Below, piece by piece: positions 7,062 to 14,559 of a stretch of 24,912 nt of DNA. Under the pieces are notes generated by a model, which searched no databases, was not told the DNA's origin, and saw nothing but the letters and a program-made list of their open reading frames with translations. Position numbers and translations under genes: made by a program. This stretch comes from Myxococcales bacterium. GTDB taxonomy: Bacteria; Myxococcota; Polyangia; HGW-17; SLPX01. The stretch covers positions 1 to 24,912 of the forward strand of contig SLPX01000342.1 in the NCBI GenBank assembly GCA_007131745.1, written 5' to 3'. Position 1 is the first letter of the stretch; every line of letters starts with the position of its first letter.

Positions 7062-7119
7062 TGGTCACCAAAACAACCACAACCTTCACGCAATACACCG
7101 CGTCCGGTATTTCCATAAT

Positions 7120-7147
7120 TTTTTACCAAAATATTTGTTTTTGTCAA
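7120..7147 (-). promoter_or_regulatory. Candidate promoter of the minus-strand structured RNA
   Basis: A perfect TTGACA (7147-7142 on the minus strand) is followed by a 16-base AT-rich spacer and TAAAAA (7125-7120), four of six consensus bases. Expected start is about 7112, at the 5' side of the long pairing stem. No protein gene on this strand would use it within the next kilobase. Confidence 0.5.
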
Positions 7148-7535
7148 TTTACAAAAAAACAGCAAAATTGAAAAAGCGCACAAAATGATAGCACTTTGAT
7201 TTGCAGTGTTTGAATGATAAACCCAAAGACTACAAATGTGAGAAAAACTCTAAGAAGTCCAAAAAACAACAATAATCAGCAAAATCACAATCAAGGAATT
7301 CTGAAAAAAATGGAAAATACTTCAGGAGATTTCATGTTCCGCGATTTAAAGGAGAAAAAATCGAAAAAATTTTTTTCCCTTGTGCGATCTCATGGCGGTT
7401 GCAAAGGCGATGACTCACCGCGTTATTTTTCCTGGCCAATATGGATTGAGTGTGTTAATCGTTGTTTTTTGCCGATATTGATTGAGATCCCAGCTTATCA
7501 ATGCCTTAAATTGAAGGAGACAAGGAGGAAAGAAG
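7148..7535. other. AT-rich intergenic stretch, no gene recognised
   Basis: This stretch separates the structured-RNA promoter from the repeat-protein gene. It is A-rich at 7200-7370 and more balanced after that. An open frame (in frame from 7214, with a possible ATG at 7334 preceded by AGGAG) runs into the following gene in another frame; its protein is basic, of low complexity and like nothing I know, so I do not call it. A promoter for the 7536 gene must lie here, but I cannot choose one with confidence. Confidence 0.5.
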
Positions 7536-8327
7536 ATGGAAGAAAAGAAGGAACAAGTGGTGGCTACGGTAGCGTGGCTTTCCGACCTCGTGAAGAATTC
7601 GGTTATCAAAGTCGTCAATGACGCGGATGAGGTGACCAAGCTGATTGTTGACAAAATCGGGGAACGGGTAAAAGACGTTTCGCAGCAGGCGATTGAAATC
7701 GTCACGCAGATGGGAGCCGCTACCGCGGGAGCGGCGCGAAATGCCATCAGGGCAGCAGATGAATCAGGCGCGGACTCCATCAAGGTCGGGGTCAATCTCC
7801 TTACCGGAACCTTTGCCGGTGCATCGGAAACGACCTTGGGAGCTGTTCGGGCAATAGGAGCCGTTACATCCGGAGTGATCCAGGGGTTGGCCGATGTCGG
7901 CGCGGACCTCGAGAAGTCAGCGGCCCGGTTGGTCGGAGAAACAATTCAGGCATCCGCGGATGTAAGCGGCAATGTCGGCAAGCTGACGCAGGAAACCCTG
8001 ACCGGCGTTGTCACCGGCGTGTCCAAGACATCATCGGAATTTTCCGCTGCAGCGCAGGCCGCCATCCAGAGCGCGGTGCAGGCAGCGGGGGCGTCCGGCC
8101 AGGACGTCGGACAGATTGCAGTATCCGCGGTGACCGGTGTGATGGAGGGAGTCAAAAAGGTTGGCGGAAGCGCAGCGGATACGCTCCAGGCTTCGGTGAC
8201 TTCCGCGCTCGACGCGGCTGCGGGAGTGGGTGGGGAGACTGCGGCGCGGGTCAAGGAAGCGCTCTCATCTTCTGTTAACGGAGCAGCGGAACTCATCAGG
8301 AAAAGAAACGGGGACGACCAGTCCTGA
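7536..8327 (+). CDS. Ala-rich amphipathic repeat protein (phasin-like, function unknown)
   Basis: A 263-residue protein made mostly of Ala, Val, Gly, Ser and Thr with regularly spaced charges, no signal peptide and no Cys. From about residue 109 it consists of ~44-residue units: 109-153 (AVTSGVIQGL...), 154-197 (TLTGVVTGVS...), 198-241 (AVTGVMEGVK...) and a partial fourth from 242 (ALSSSVNGAA). A weaker earlier unit covers 67-108. Forty-four residues is four 11-residue turns, as in surface-binding amphipathic helices of phasins, apolipoproteins and LEA-like proteins. A coat protein for storage granules or membranes is therefore possible, but this is inference. AAGGAGG precedes the ATG at good spacing. 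The next gene is an ACT-domain protein in the same direction, 125 bases on. Confidence 0.82.
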   Translation: MEEKKEQVVATVAWLSDLVKNSVIKVVNDADEVTKLIVDKIGERVKDVSQQAIEIVTQMGAATAGAARNAIRAADESGADSIKVGVNLLTGTFAGASETTLGAVRAIGAVTSGVIQGLADVGADLEKSAARLVGETIQASADVSGNVGKLTQETLTGVVTGVSKTSSEFSAAAQAAIQSAVQAAGASGQDVGQIAVSAVTGVMEGVKKVGGSAADTLQASVTSALDAAAGVGGETAARVKEALSSSVNGAAELIRKRNGDDQS

Positions 8328-8452
8328 TTTCGCCCGCCTTTGCGCACCGGCTTTCCCGACCGACAGCGGGTTGACGATGGGCGGTGTGTTCTGTAAAAGG
8401 AAAGAACGGACAAAGTTGTTTTATAAACCTGCAACGAGGGAGTAAGTGTATC

Positions 8453-8860
8453 ATGGCCAAGGCTGTAGCCCAAAAAGGAAAGCAACTGGAGATAGTTACA
8501 ACAAATGAGCCCGGAACAGGCGCGAAGATTTTCGGGGCGATGAAAGATGCGCGCATCAACGTAAAAGCGAGCTGCATCTGGGAGGATGGAGACGGCAAGG
8601 CTCATTTTTGGATTGTACCCGAAGACCTGGTTGGAGCCAGGAATCTGCTGCGCAAGGCGGGGTTCAAGCCGCTCACAAAAGAAGCAGTTTTTATCGAGCT
8701 TCCAAACAGGGTCGGCGCTCTGGCGGATGTGTTGGAAAAAATCGCCTCGGCCGGGATTCAGTGCAAGGTTTCTTATGCCACCGCGGCCACGAAGAAGTCG
8801 GCGCTGGTGGTGTTGACCACGTCGTCGGACGCGCGAGCTGTGCGCGCTATAAACGCGTGA
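8453..8860 (+). CDS. Tandem ACT-domain protein
   Basis: A 135-residue soluble protein built of two ACT folds. The first (about 10-65) begins KQLEIVTTNEPGTGAKIF, the second (about 72-132) begins AVFIELPNRVGALADVLEKI, the classic 'N-R-x-G-x-L' ligand-site turn. ACT domains bind amino acids or similar small effectors. Stand-alone double-ACT proteins of this length often accompany acyl-CoA or amino-acid metabolism, but no such enzyme is adjacent here. I chose the ATG at 8453, with GAGGGAG ten bases upstream; the frame is open further upstream, but those residues do not look like part of the fold. Confidence 0.85.
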   Translation: MAKAVAQKGKQLEIVTTNEPGTGAKIFGAMKDARINVKASCIWEDGDGKAHFWIVPEDLVGARNLLRKAGFKPLTKEAVFIELPNRVGALADVLEKIASAGIQCKVSYATAATKKSALVVLTTSSDARAVRAINA

Positions 8861-8980
8861 GTTTTCGAATCTTTTTTCGTAGTATGAAAAGTGGTTTTTT
8901 GGGGGGAAGGTTTTTAACAAATTATCGGATGTTTTCGGGAATCGGCGGAGGAATCGCCTGTTAGCGAAAGGAGCGGAACG

Positions 8981-9847
8981 ATGGTTGTCCAAGAAGGTAA
9001 AAACAAATTCGGTTTTCCATTTTGGGTTTTGTTGTTGCTTTTGTTGCCTGTAATCATGGGGCAGGATCGTTGCGGCAGATCCGCGCGGGGTTTCTTTTCC
9101 GATGATCCCGCTCCTTTCATGGAGGGCACATGGGATGTCACCTATGACAACCAGATAAGTGTGGAGATAGACTTGGGAGGGGGAGCGGTCTATTACGGAG
9201 CGGTTTCCGGAGCGGGAGGTCACGTGGCGTTTGTACACGACGGTGAGCCTGTGGAACTGGATCTGGACTGCAGCCGCCCATGGGTGGTTTGCCCCAGCGA
9301 TGTTTGGACCGATACGGTCGAGTTTCTTCAGCCTCGTTTCGACGAAAGACCCCACCAGGTCCAGATGCTGGTCAGGGAGCAGGAGTGTTTGAACCCGAGA
9401 ATGCCGATGGTGGAGGAAGGAGAGTGCAGCTTGGATCCGGACGATAACCTGCCTTGCAACGTGGAAATATGCGATCCCGAAGATGTTGTGACAACCACAG
9501 TGTCCAGGCTCGCTTCGATAAGTGATCCTTATCCGCTCAATCCCGCGCACGGCGACAGACCTGAATACACAATAGGGATATGGCTCAGTGGCGGTTTTGT
9601 CGTTCCGGCCGCCAATTGTTTGTTGATGGGAGCTTCATACGCGGACGCCGACATTGTCTACTCCGGGCATTACGAGCCGGATCCGGAAAGTCCAACAATG
9701 TATGCCACCCATTTGGAGGACGGGTTGATTACAATAGTTTTGAGCGGAGCATGTTTCTGGGGAGCGTACACGGGCACTGATCTGGGCGCGGTGCTGCTGG
9801 GCGCGCGCGTTGAAATCAACACGGGATTTACAGCGTCCATCAGGTAG
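8981..9847 (+). CDS. Secreted Cys-containing protein of unknown function
   Basis: A 288-residue protein. Residues ~10-27 (FGFPFWVLLLLLLPVIMG) are a signal or membrane anchor, then QDRCGRS. No perfect lipobox precedes that Cys, so cleavage rather than lipidation is more likely. The mature part is acidic and beta-rich, with MEGTWDVTYD near residue 47 resembling the first strand of lipocalin-like barrels, and about ten further Cys that could form disulfides (for example DCSRPWVVCPSD and CSLDPDDNLPCNVEICDPED). It has no recognised domain. AAGGAG precedes the ATG. It lies between the ACT gene and the ABC operon, with a 160-base gap to the latter. Confidence 0.75.
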   Translation: MVVQEGKNKFGFPFWVLLLLLLPVIMGQDRCGRSARGFFSDDPAPFMEGTWDVTYDNQISVEIDLGGGAVYYGAVSGAGGHVAFVHDGEPVELDLDCSRPWVVCPSDVWTDTVEFLQPRFDERPHQVQMLVREQECLNPRMPMVEEGECSLDPDDNLPCNVEICDPEDVVTTTVSRLASISDPYPLNPAHGDRPEYTIGIWLSGGFVVPAANCLLMGASYADADIVYSGHYEPDPESPTMYATHLEDGLITIVLSGACFWGAYTGTDLGAVLLGARVEINTGFTASIR

Positions 9848-9949
9848 AGCTTGAATTCACCTTGCAGGTCGTGAAACAACCAGGAACAAGTGGGTAGATG
9901 GGCATTTTGTCGTCCGTCGGCTAAGGGGAATATTCCATCGTTATGGGGG

Positions 9950-9976
9950 TTTACAGCACCGGGTTGTTCCTGTAAA
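9950..9976. repeat. Inverted repeat upstream of the ABC operon
   Basis: TTTACAG (9950-9956) and CTGTAAA (9970-9976) form a 7-bp dyad with a 13-base centre. The same right arm (TTGTTCCTG, 9964-9972) is also complementary to CAGGAACAA at 9881-9889. Either pairing places a hairpin or operator just before the ATPase start at 10010. There is no T-run, so it is not a simple terminator. I found no convincing promoter in this gap; TTGTCG near 9907 with TATTCC is weak. Confidence 0.35.
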
Positions 9977-10009
9977 AACCAGGGAAACTTGGCTCTCAAG
10001 GTGAAAAAG

Positions 10010-10903
10010 ATGAGTGAAATCAGAGTGATTGAGGTCAAGGATTTGACCAAATATTATCCCGAGGTTCTGGCGGTAAACCGAGCGAACTTCAGTGTCGGCA
10101 AGGGACAGGTCGTGGGTTTTTTGGGCCCCAACGGCGCGGGCAAGACCACGACGTTGAAGATGCTTACCTGTTTTATGCCTCCCACTTCGGGAGAGGCATG
10201 GGTCTGCGGGTGCAGCATCAGCGCTGATCCGACGGGAGTGCGGAGAAATATCGGCTATCTTCCGGAGCACAACGCGCTCTACGAGGAAATGAGAGTGCGG
10301 GAATACCTGACTTTCAGGGCTGCTTTGAAAGGCGTTGAATGGAGACTTCGCAGATCCTGGGTTAACGAGGCCGTTGAAACCTGCCGCTTGGAAGAGATGG
10401 CGGATCGAGTCATAGGGCACTTGTCAAAAGGTTTTAGGCAGCGGGTCGGTTTGGCCGACACCCTTGTTCACAAACCTCCTGTTTTGATTTTCGACGAGCC
10501 AACGGTGGGGTTGGATCCGGCCCAGATAATCGAGGTGCGCTCGTTGATCAAAAAGTTGTCCGAAAAGAACACGGTGCTCTTGTCTACCCACTATCTCAGT
10601 GAGGTTGAGCAGATTTGCGACCACGTCGTCGTGATCACAGACGGCAAGGTGGTTGCAGCCGACAGCCTGGAGAACCTGACAAGAAGTCCGGACGGCGGGA
10701 AGATATCCCTTGAAGAAGTGTTCCTGGATCTGACCGGCGGGACATCCTGCGAGGAAGATCCTGCGGTGGGGATGCAGACCGGCGGCGGGTCCAGCGGCGA
10801 CGGAAAAGGGGTAGAGGAGAAACAAAAGGATGTGGAGGAAAGTAAGGACGACGAGGAAGACAAGCAGCAAGACACGCAGCAAGACAAGGAGGACAATCCA
10901 TGA
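10010..10903 (+). CDS. GldA-like ABC transporter ATPase with acidic C-terminal tail
   Basis: A 297-residue ATP-binding subunit. Walker A is GPNGAGKTT (39-47), signature LSKGFRQRVGLA (138-149), Walker B VLIFDEPTVGLDP (158-170), and the switch His is 194. The Q-loop position reads IGYLPEHNALYEEM, with Glu in place of Gln as is usual in GldA-type ATPases. After residue ~245 comes a tail of about 50 residues rich in Asp, Glu, Lys and Gln, which the core fold does not need. I chose the ATG at 10010 (AAGGTG upstream) because the family starts here; the open frame upstream is not protein-like. The stop overlaps the permease start by four bases (ATGA), so the two are translationally coupled. Confidence 0.92.
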   Translation: MSEIRVIEVKDLTKYYPEVLAVNRANFSVGKGQVVGFLGPNGAGKTTTLKMLTCFMPPTSGEAWVCGCSISADPTGVRRNIGYLPEHNALYEEMRVREYLTFRAALKGVEWRLRRSWVNEAVETCRLEEMADRVIGHLSKGFRQRVGLADTLVHKPPVLIFDEPTVGLDPAQIIEVRSLIKKLSEKNTVLLSTHYLSEVEQICDHVVVITDGKVVAADSLENLTRSPDGGKISLEEVFLDLTGGTSCEEDPAVGMQTGGGSSGDGKGVEEKQKDVEESKDDEEDKQQDTQQDKEDNP

Positions 10904-12498
10904 CCGCGAAGGAAAAAACATCCGGAAATCGCGGCGGAGAGCCTCGTCCCGGGTCTGACGCTTCATCCGGGTTATTAGCCGGCGTCGCTATGCTGACCGG
11001 GGCCGCTCTGGTGATTGCCGGTGTTTTGCTTTTTACATCAAGAGGTTCGAGCGGAGATCGTCCCGTGGAGGGGGCGTTGTTGACAGGGTACGGTTTGTTT
11101 TGGCTGGGAATGGGAACCTCTCTTTGGAAGAACCCGAAACTGGTTGTCATGAGCATGGCCGCGCTTTTTTCCCTCGTAACAGTGGTTTGTGCGCTCCTTT
11201 TCAAGAGTGCTGTTCCGTCGGATGGTTGGCGCTGGGTCGTCGTTTTGTGGGCGGTTGGAGTAAATGTTTCAGCGGTGGCAGTTTTTTACAAGAGCGTAAT
11301 GGCCTCGAATCCGAGGGAGGGAAGTCTTCCAGGGTCGTTTCCTTTGCGTCTGGTTCATCTTGTCGGGGCGAGCTGGATGTTTTGCCTTCAAAACACTTCT
11401 TTCATAGCCTGGCGGGAAACGAAACGTTATTTCAGGTCGCCATCCTCATACATCATCCTGGCTTTGTTTCTCTTGTACCAGGGGCTGGTTTTCTACATAG
11501 CCGTCAGATTTTTGAATGATCCGCGGGCGCCGCACGGCGCGCCCATGAAGTTTTTCTTTGGAGGGCCTTTTTGGTTCTGGCCATTGGAGTGCTTCATAAT
11601 AGCGATTATCACCATGGATACCCTGGCGGAAGAACAGATTCGAAGAACCATTGAGCCCTTGATGACATCGCCCGTCAACGAGGTTGAGTTGGTGATCGGA
11701 AAATTTCTGGGGGCTTTCGGATTCTTTGTGTTCTTGTGGGCCTGGACGTTTTTGTACGTGTTGGTGATGGTTGCCCATACGGAGGGAGCGGCTCATTCCA
11801 CGATCCTGGAAATCGGATTATTCGGTGGATTTGCCGGCCTCTGGGCCGTCTTGTACGTCGCGACTCGAAAGGGCTTGTCATCAGGGATCACCGCGTTTGC
11901 AATGACCGCGGTGGGCGGGATAGTGACTCTTTGGACATCCACGCTTTCCCTTGACGCTTGTTTGAAAATCATAGGGTTTACGGGTATTCCGGTTGCAGCC
12001 TTGGCAGCGAGAAATAATGCAGCGCTCCGGATGAAAGCAGCTAAGAAACCCCTTGAGGCGGTTGTGTTTTTAGGCTTCGTTTTGCTTGCGGTCGTGGAAG
12101 TGATGCTGATCATGAAACTTTTCAGGGAGGCGGGGCCGAACGCTCCCAACATGGGTCCGATTGTTTCGGGTTACTTGGGGGCCTTGTATATCGGGGCCGC
12201 GGGCATTGCTCTGGGTATCCTCTATTCGTCCCTTACGAGGGATCTGAAACTGGCATGCATGTTGACCTTTGTTTCCCTGTTTCTGTTGATCATAATAAAG
12301 ATCATGCTCCTGCCCGAACTGAACCTCGTAGAAACGGAATGGGTCAGAAATCTCCTGGAGTACGTCAATTTCTTTGACTACATGGCCGATTTTTCGAGAG
12401 GGATAGTGGACACACGCCAGTTGATTCTATTGGGAACAATAGTCCTTGTGTGTCTTTTCGCGGCGGCGCGCGCGGTTCAGAGTTTCAAGTGGAGATGA
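10900..12498 (+). CDS. GldF-like ABC-2 permease with extra N-terminal membrane domain
   Basis: A 532-residue polytopic protein. Residues ~25-130 hold about four TM segments not found in simple GldF permeases. The permease core starts near 165 (AWRETKRYFRSPSSYIILALF) and contains the ABC-2 coupling motif LAEEQIRRTIEPLMTSPV (about 245-262) followed by GKFLGAF. After an inserted membrane segment (~320-400), a family-typical region reads YLGALYIGAAGIALGILYSS. The last ~90 residues carry further TM segments. It should be the transmembrane partner of the ATPase at 10010. AAGGAGG precedes the start. The gap to the next gene is three bases. Confidence 0.88.
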   Translation: MTAKEKTSGNRGGEPRPGSDASSGLLAGVAMLTGAALVIAGVLLFTSRGSSGDRPVEGALLTGYGLFWLGMGTSLWKNPKLVVMSMAALFSLVTVVCALLFKSAVPSDGWRWVVVLWAVGVNVSAVAVFYKSVMASNPREGSLPGSFPLRLVHLVGASWMFCLQNTSFIAWRETKRYFRSPSSYIILALFLLYQGLVFYIAVRFLNDPRAPHGAPMKFFFGGPFWFWPLECFIIAIITMDTLAEEQIRRTIEPLMTSPVNEVELVIGKFLGAFGFFVFLWAWTFLYVLVMVAHTEGAAHSTILEIGLFGGFAGLWAVLYVATRKGLSSGITAFAMTAVGGIVTLWTSTLSLDACLKIIGFTGIPVAALAARNNAALRMKAAKKPLEAVVFLGFVLLAVVEVMLIMKLFREAGPNAPNMGPIVSGYLGALYIGAAGIALGILYSSLTRDLKLACMLTFVSLFLLIIIKIMLLPELNLVETEWVRNLLEYVNFFDYMADFSRGIVDTRQLILLGTIVLVCLFAAARAVQSFKWR

Positions 12499-12501
12499 GA
12501 A

Positions 12502-14517
12502 ATGGAAGATAAGAAACGTCTTTCAAGCGATTCAATCGGTGGTGGAAAAGCGCCGGAACTCGACATTATCCTGCGCAGGTACCAACGTTTTGCAAATATC
12601 GCTGTGATTCCGGCGGCTGTGATGGGAGTCAAGACCACTGTGCATGCCGGATGGATCTTGTTTCGGGGCGGCGACTTTCTGTCGGGGATGCTGTTTTTGA
12701 TGTCCGCGATGCTGTTGTTGGCCGGAGCGTTCATAGTTCGCACGGCCGAGCCGTCCAGGGCGTTTCGAGGAATTGCAGCCGCTGCAGCGGGAGCTGCGGG
12801 AGCTTTGCTTCTGTTGGCGTTGGGCAAGGTTTGGCCCAGGGAAGGGCTGTTTCACCTGTTTCCGCTTGGAATTGCATATCTCTCGGGACCGGGTGCTCTT
12901 GTGTGGGCGTATTGTGCAACTTCCGCGCTGAGGGCTTACGAGGAAGGTGAAAGATCCCCCCAAGCGCTGGCGCGGGCGCCGAAAACCACGTTCATCACGG
13001 TGGAACGTTCGATAACCTACGTGGTGGAAGTAGGTTTGCTCGTGGTTTTTATCGTACTCCTCAACTGGACCAAGGCTCAACCAGGGCGTTTCAAAAGACT
13101 CGACTGGACATCACTGAAGCCGGGCGAAAGAGTTTTCGCGCTTTCTCCGAAAACCCGGGAGGTTCTTTCCAGGCTCGACGAGGATGTTCATGTTATCGTG
13201 TTCATGACGCCTCCGGCGACCGCGGATCAGAGTTCCATATATGAAGACGTGAAAGAATTGCTGACCCGGTTTTCAGCGCGCTCCAGGCGGATCAAGGTGG
13301 AATACATAGATTTGCACCGCCAGTTGACCCGGGCGCAGGTTCTTGTCCAGAAATACCGGCTGAACATGGCTGAAGCAGTGGATATCGAGTCGGGAGTGGG
13401 CGGGTTGGTGGTGTTCGTGTCCGGGGACAGGCAGAAATACGTGCATTCACACGACATGGCGGATTTTGATTTGCAGCAGGATCCGTATGGTGGTTACACC
13501 CAGGAGGTCAGGAGCTTCAAGGCCGAGGAGGCGTTTCTGAACGCCTTGTTGACTGTCACCGAAACAGCGCAGCTTCGTGTTTGTTTCACCCAGGGCCACG
13601 GAGAAGCCGGTATCGATGATTCGCAGGAATTCGGATACCTCTATACCAGGGAGATGCTGAACAGAGAAGGCATGATCGTCGACACTTTGAAAAAGCTGGA
13701 CGAACAGGTTCCGCGGCGATGTGATGTCGTTGTTATCGCCGGCGCGCGGGTGAGGTTTTCAGAGCGTGAAGCCGCATCGCTTCAAAGGTACCTGGAAGGA
13801 GGCGGAAAGCTTTTCTACGCGGCCGCGCAGGTGGAGGCGATAGGAAGTTCGGTCCGGTTCGTCCGCACCGGACTCGAGGAAGTTCTCGAAAACTTCGGGA
13901 TAAGGATTGAAGATGCGTTCGCCCTTGATTTGTCGCTCAGGGCGGTGCAGACGCCCTTGATCTGGATTCCTGAAAAGACGTGGGGGAATCATCCCATTAC
14001 AAACGTGATGGACGGAAAGAGATTGGTGTTGGAGGTGCCGCGCGTGGTGTCGGCTGTTTCAGCTGATGGATGGACCAGCGTACCGCTGCTCACGACCACG
14101 TCGCACAAAGACGCCTGGGGCGAAACCGACCTAAGTTTCGCGTCGGATCCACGCGCATTTCCGAAGTACGACGAAAATATTGATATTCCGCCCCCGGTTT
14201 CGGTGGCGGTTGCCGCCGAACAGGATAAGAGCGGTGGCGCAAGGGTCGTGGTTTTCGGAACCTTTCAGAATTTTACGAACAGGTTCATGGATCCTCATAT
14301 GCCCATGCAGGATTTTTCAGCGGATTTTCTGCTCAACATCTTGAACTGGTTGGGAGAACAGGAAGCAATGATTTCATTGCGCCCGCGCACTCCGGAAAGG
14401 ATCAAGCTTGAACTGCGGGCCGATCAGGTAAACCGAATATTTCGCTTTACCGTTTTCGGTATGCCGTTTGCGGCCATGCTGCTGGGCATGCTGGTATGGT
14501 GGGTCAGAAAGAATTGA
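12502..14517 (+). CDS. GldG-like ABC-transporter auxiliary protein (PF09822-type)
   Basis: A 671-residue protein. Residues ~30-140 contain about four TM segments, and another lies near 170-190 (VVEVGLLVVFIVLLNWT). A large extracytoplasmic domain then follows (about 200-640): LSRLDEDVHVIVFMTPP, the KVEYIDLHR stretch and VCFTQGHGEAG are the usual Gldg/ABC_transp_aux signatures. The chain ends with a TM helix (RFTVFGMPFAAMLLGMLVWW) and a short basic cytosolic end. In gliding Bacteroidetes GldG works with GldA and GldF; elsewhere the same cassette is widespread and its substrate unknown. Start has GGAG nine bases upstream, three bases after the permease stop. Confidence 0.88.
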   Translation: MEDKKRLSSDSIGGGKAPELDIILRRYQRFANIAVIPAAVMGVKTTVHAGWILFRGGDFLSGMLFLMSAMLLLAGAFIVRTAEPSRAFRGIAAAAAGAAGALLLLALGKVWPREGLFHLFPLGIAYLSGPGALVWAYCATSALRAYEEGERSPQALARAPKTTFITVERSITYVVEVGLLVVFIVLLNWTKAQPGRFKRLDWTSLKPGERVFALSPKTREVLSRLDEDVHVIVFMTPPATADQSSIYEDVKELLTRFSARSRRIKVEYIDLHRQLTRAQVLVQKYRLNMAEAVDIESGVGGLVVFVSGDRQKYVHSHDMADFDLQQDPYGGYTQEVRSFKAEEAFLNALLTVTETAQLRVCFTQGHGEAGIDDSQEFGYLYTREMLNREGMIVDTLKKLDEQVPRRCDVVVIAGARVRFSEREAASLQRYLEGGGKLFYAAAQVEAIGSSVRFVRTGLEEVLENFGIRIEDAFALDLSLRAVQTPLIWIPEKTWGNHPITNVMDGKRLVLEVPRVVSAVSADGWTSVPLLTTTSHKDAWGETDLSFASDPRAFPKYDENIDIPPPVSVAVAAEQDKSGGARVVVFGTFQNFTNRFMDPHMPMQDFSADFLLNILNWLGEQEAMISLRPRTPERIKLELRADQVNRIFRFTVFGMPFAAMLLGMLVWWVRKN

Positions 14518-14559
14518 TACCGGGAGGAAGAAGATTTTCGCCCGGCTGGGAGTGTTGAT

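Larger units (their letters stand above)
6961..7112 (-). ncRNA. Candidate structured RNA with competing stems and tandem terminators
   Basis: A minus-strand transcript of about 100-150 nt is bracketed by a TTGACA promoter and two hairpin/T-run terminators. Two exclusive folds can be drawn. Fold A: GGAAATACCGGACGC (7114-7100) pairs with GCGTCGGTACGTTTCC (7059-7044) in 14 bp with a bulged G and a two-base bulge, closing a G/U-rich loop. Fold B: the second of these strands is instead taken into the first terminator (GGGCG 7061-7057 with CGCCC 7020-7016, plus TTCCT/AGGAA, then TTTTT). This antiterminator/terminator layout resembles an attenuator or a refolding sRNA. A frame starting ATGGAAATACC runs through it, but lacks a ribosome site and reads through the terminators. 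Confidence 0.55.

Noticed and set aside
6793..7116. Minus-strand ATG frame starting in the structured RNA
   Set aside because: It has no Shine-Dalgarno, reads through two hairpin terminators and ends antisense to ispA; a leader peptide is possible but unsupported.
7334..7621. Possible small plus-strand gene starting after AGGAG
   Set aside because: It overlaps the start of the 7536 gene by 86 bases in another frame, and the protein is basic, low in complexity and unlike any family.
7946..9550. 534-residue open frame on the minus strand
   Set aside because: It lies antisense to three well-supported plus-strand genes (repeat protein, ACT protein, secreted protein) and has no recognisable domain.
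9890..10009. N-terminal extension of the ABC ATPase
   Set aside because: The upstream 40 residues are unlike the family, overlap an inverted repeat, and a better start with AAGGTG exists at 10010.
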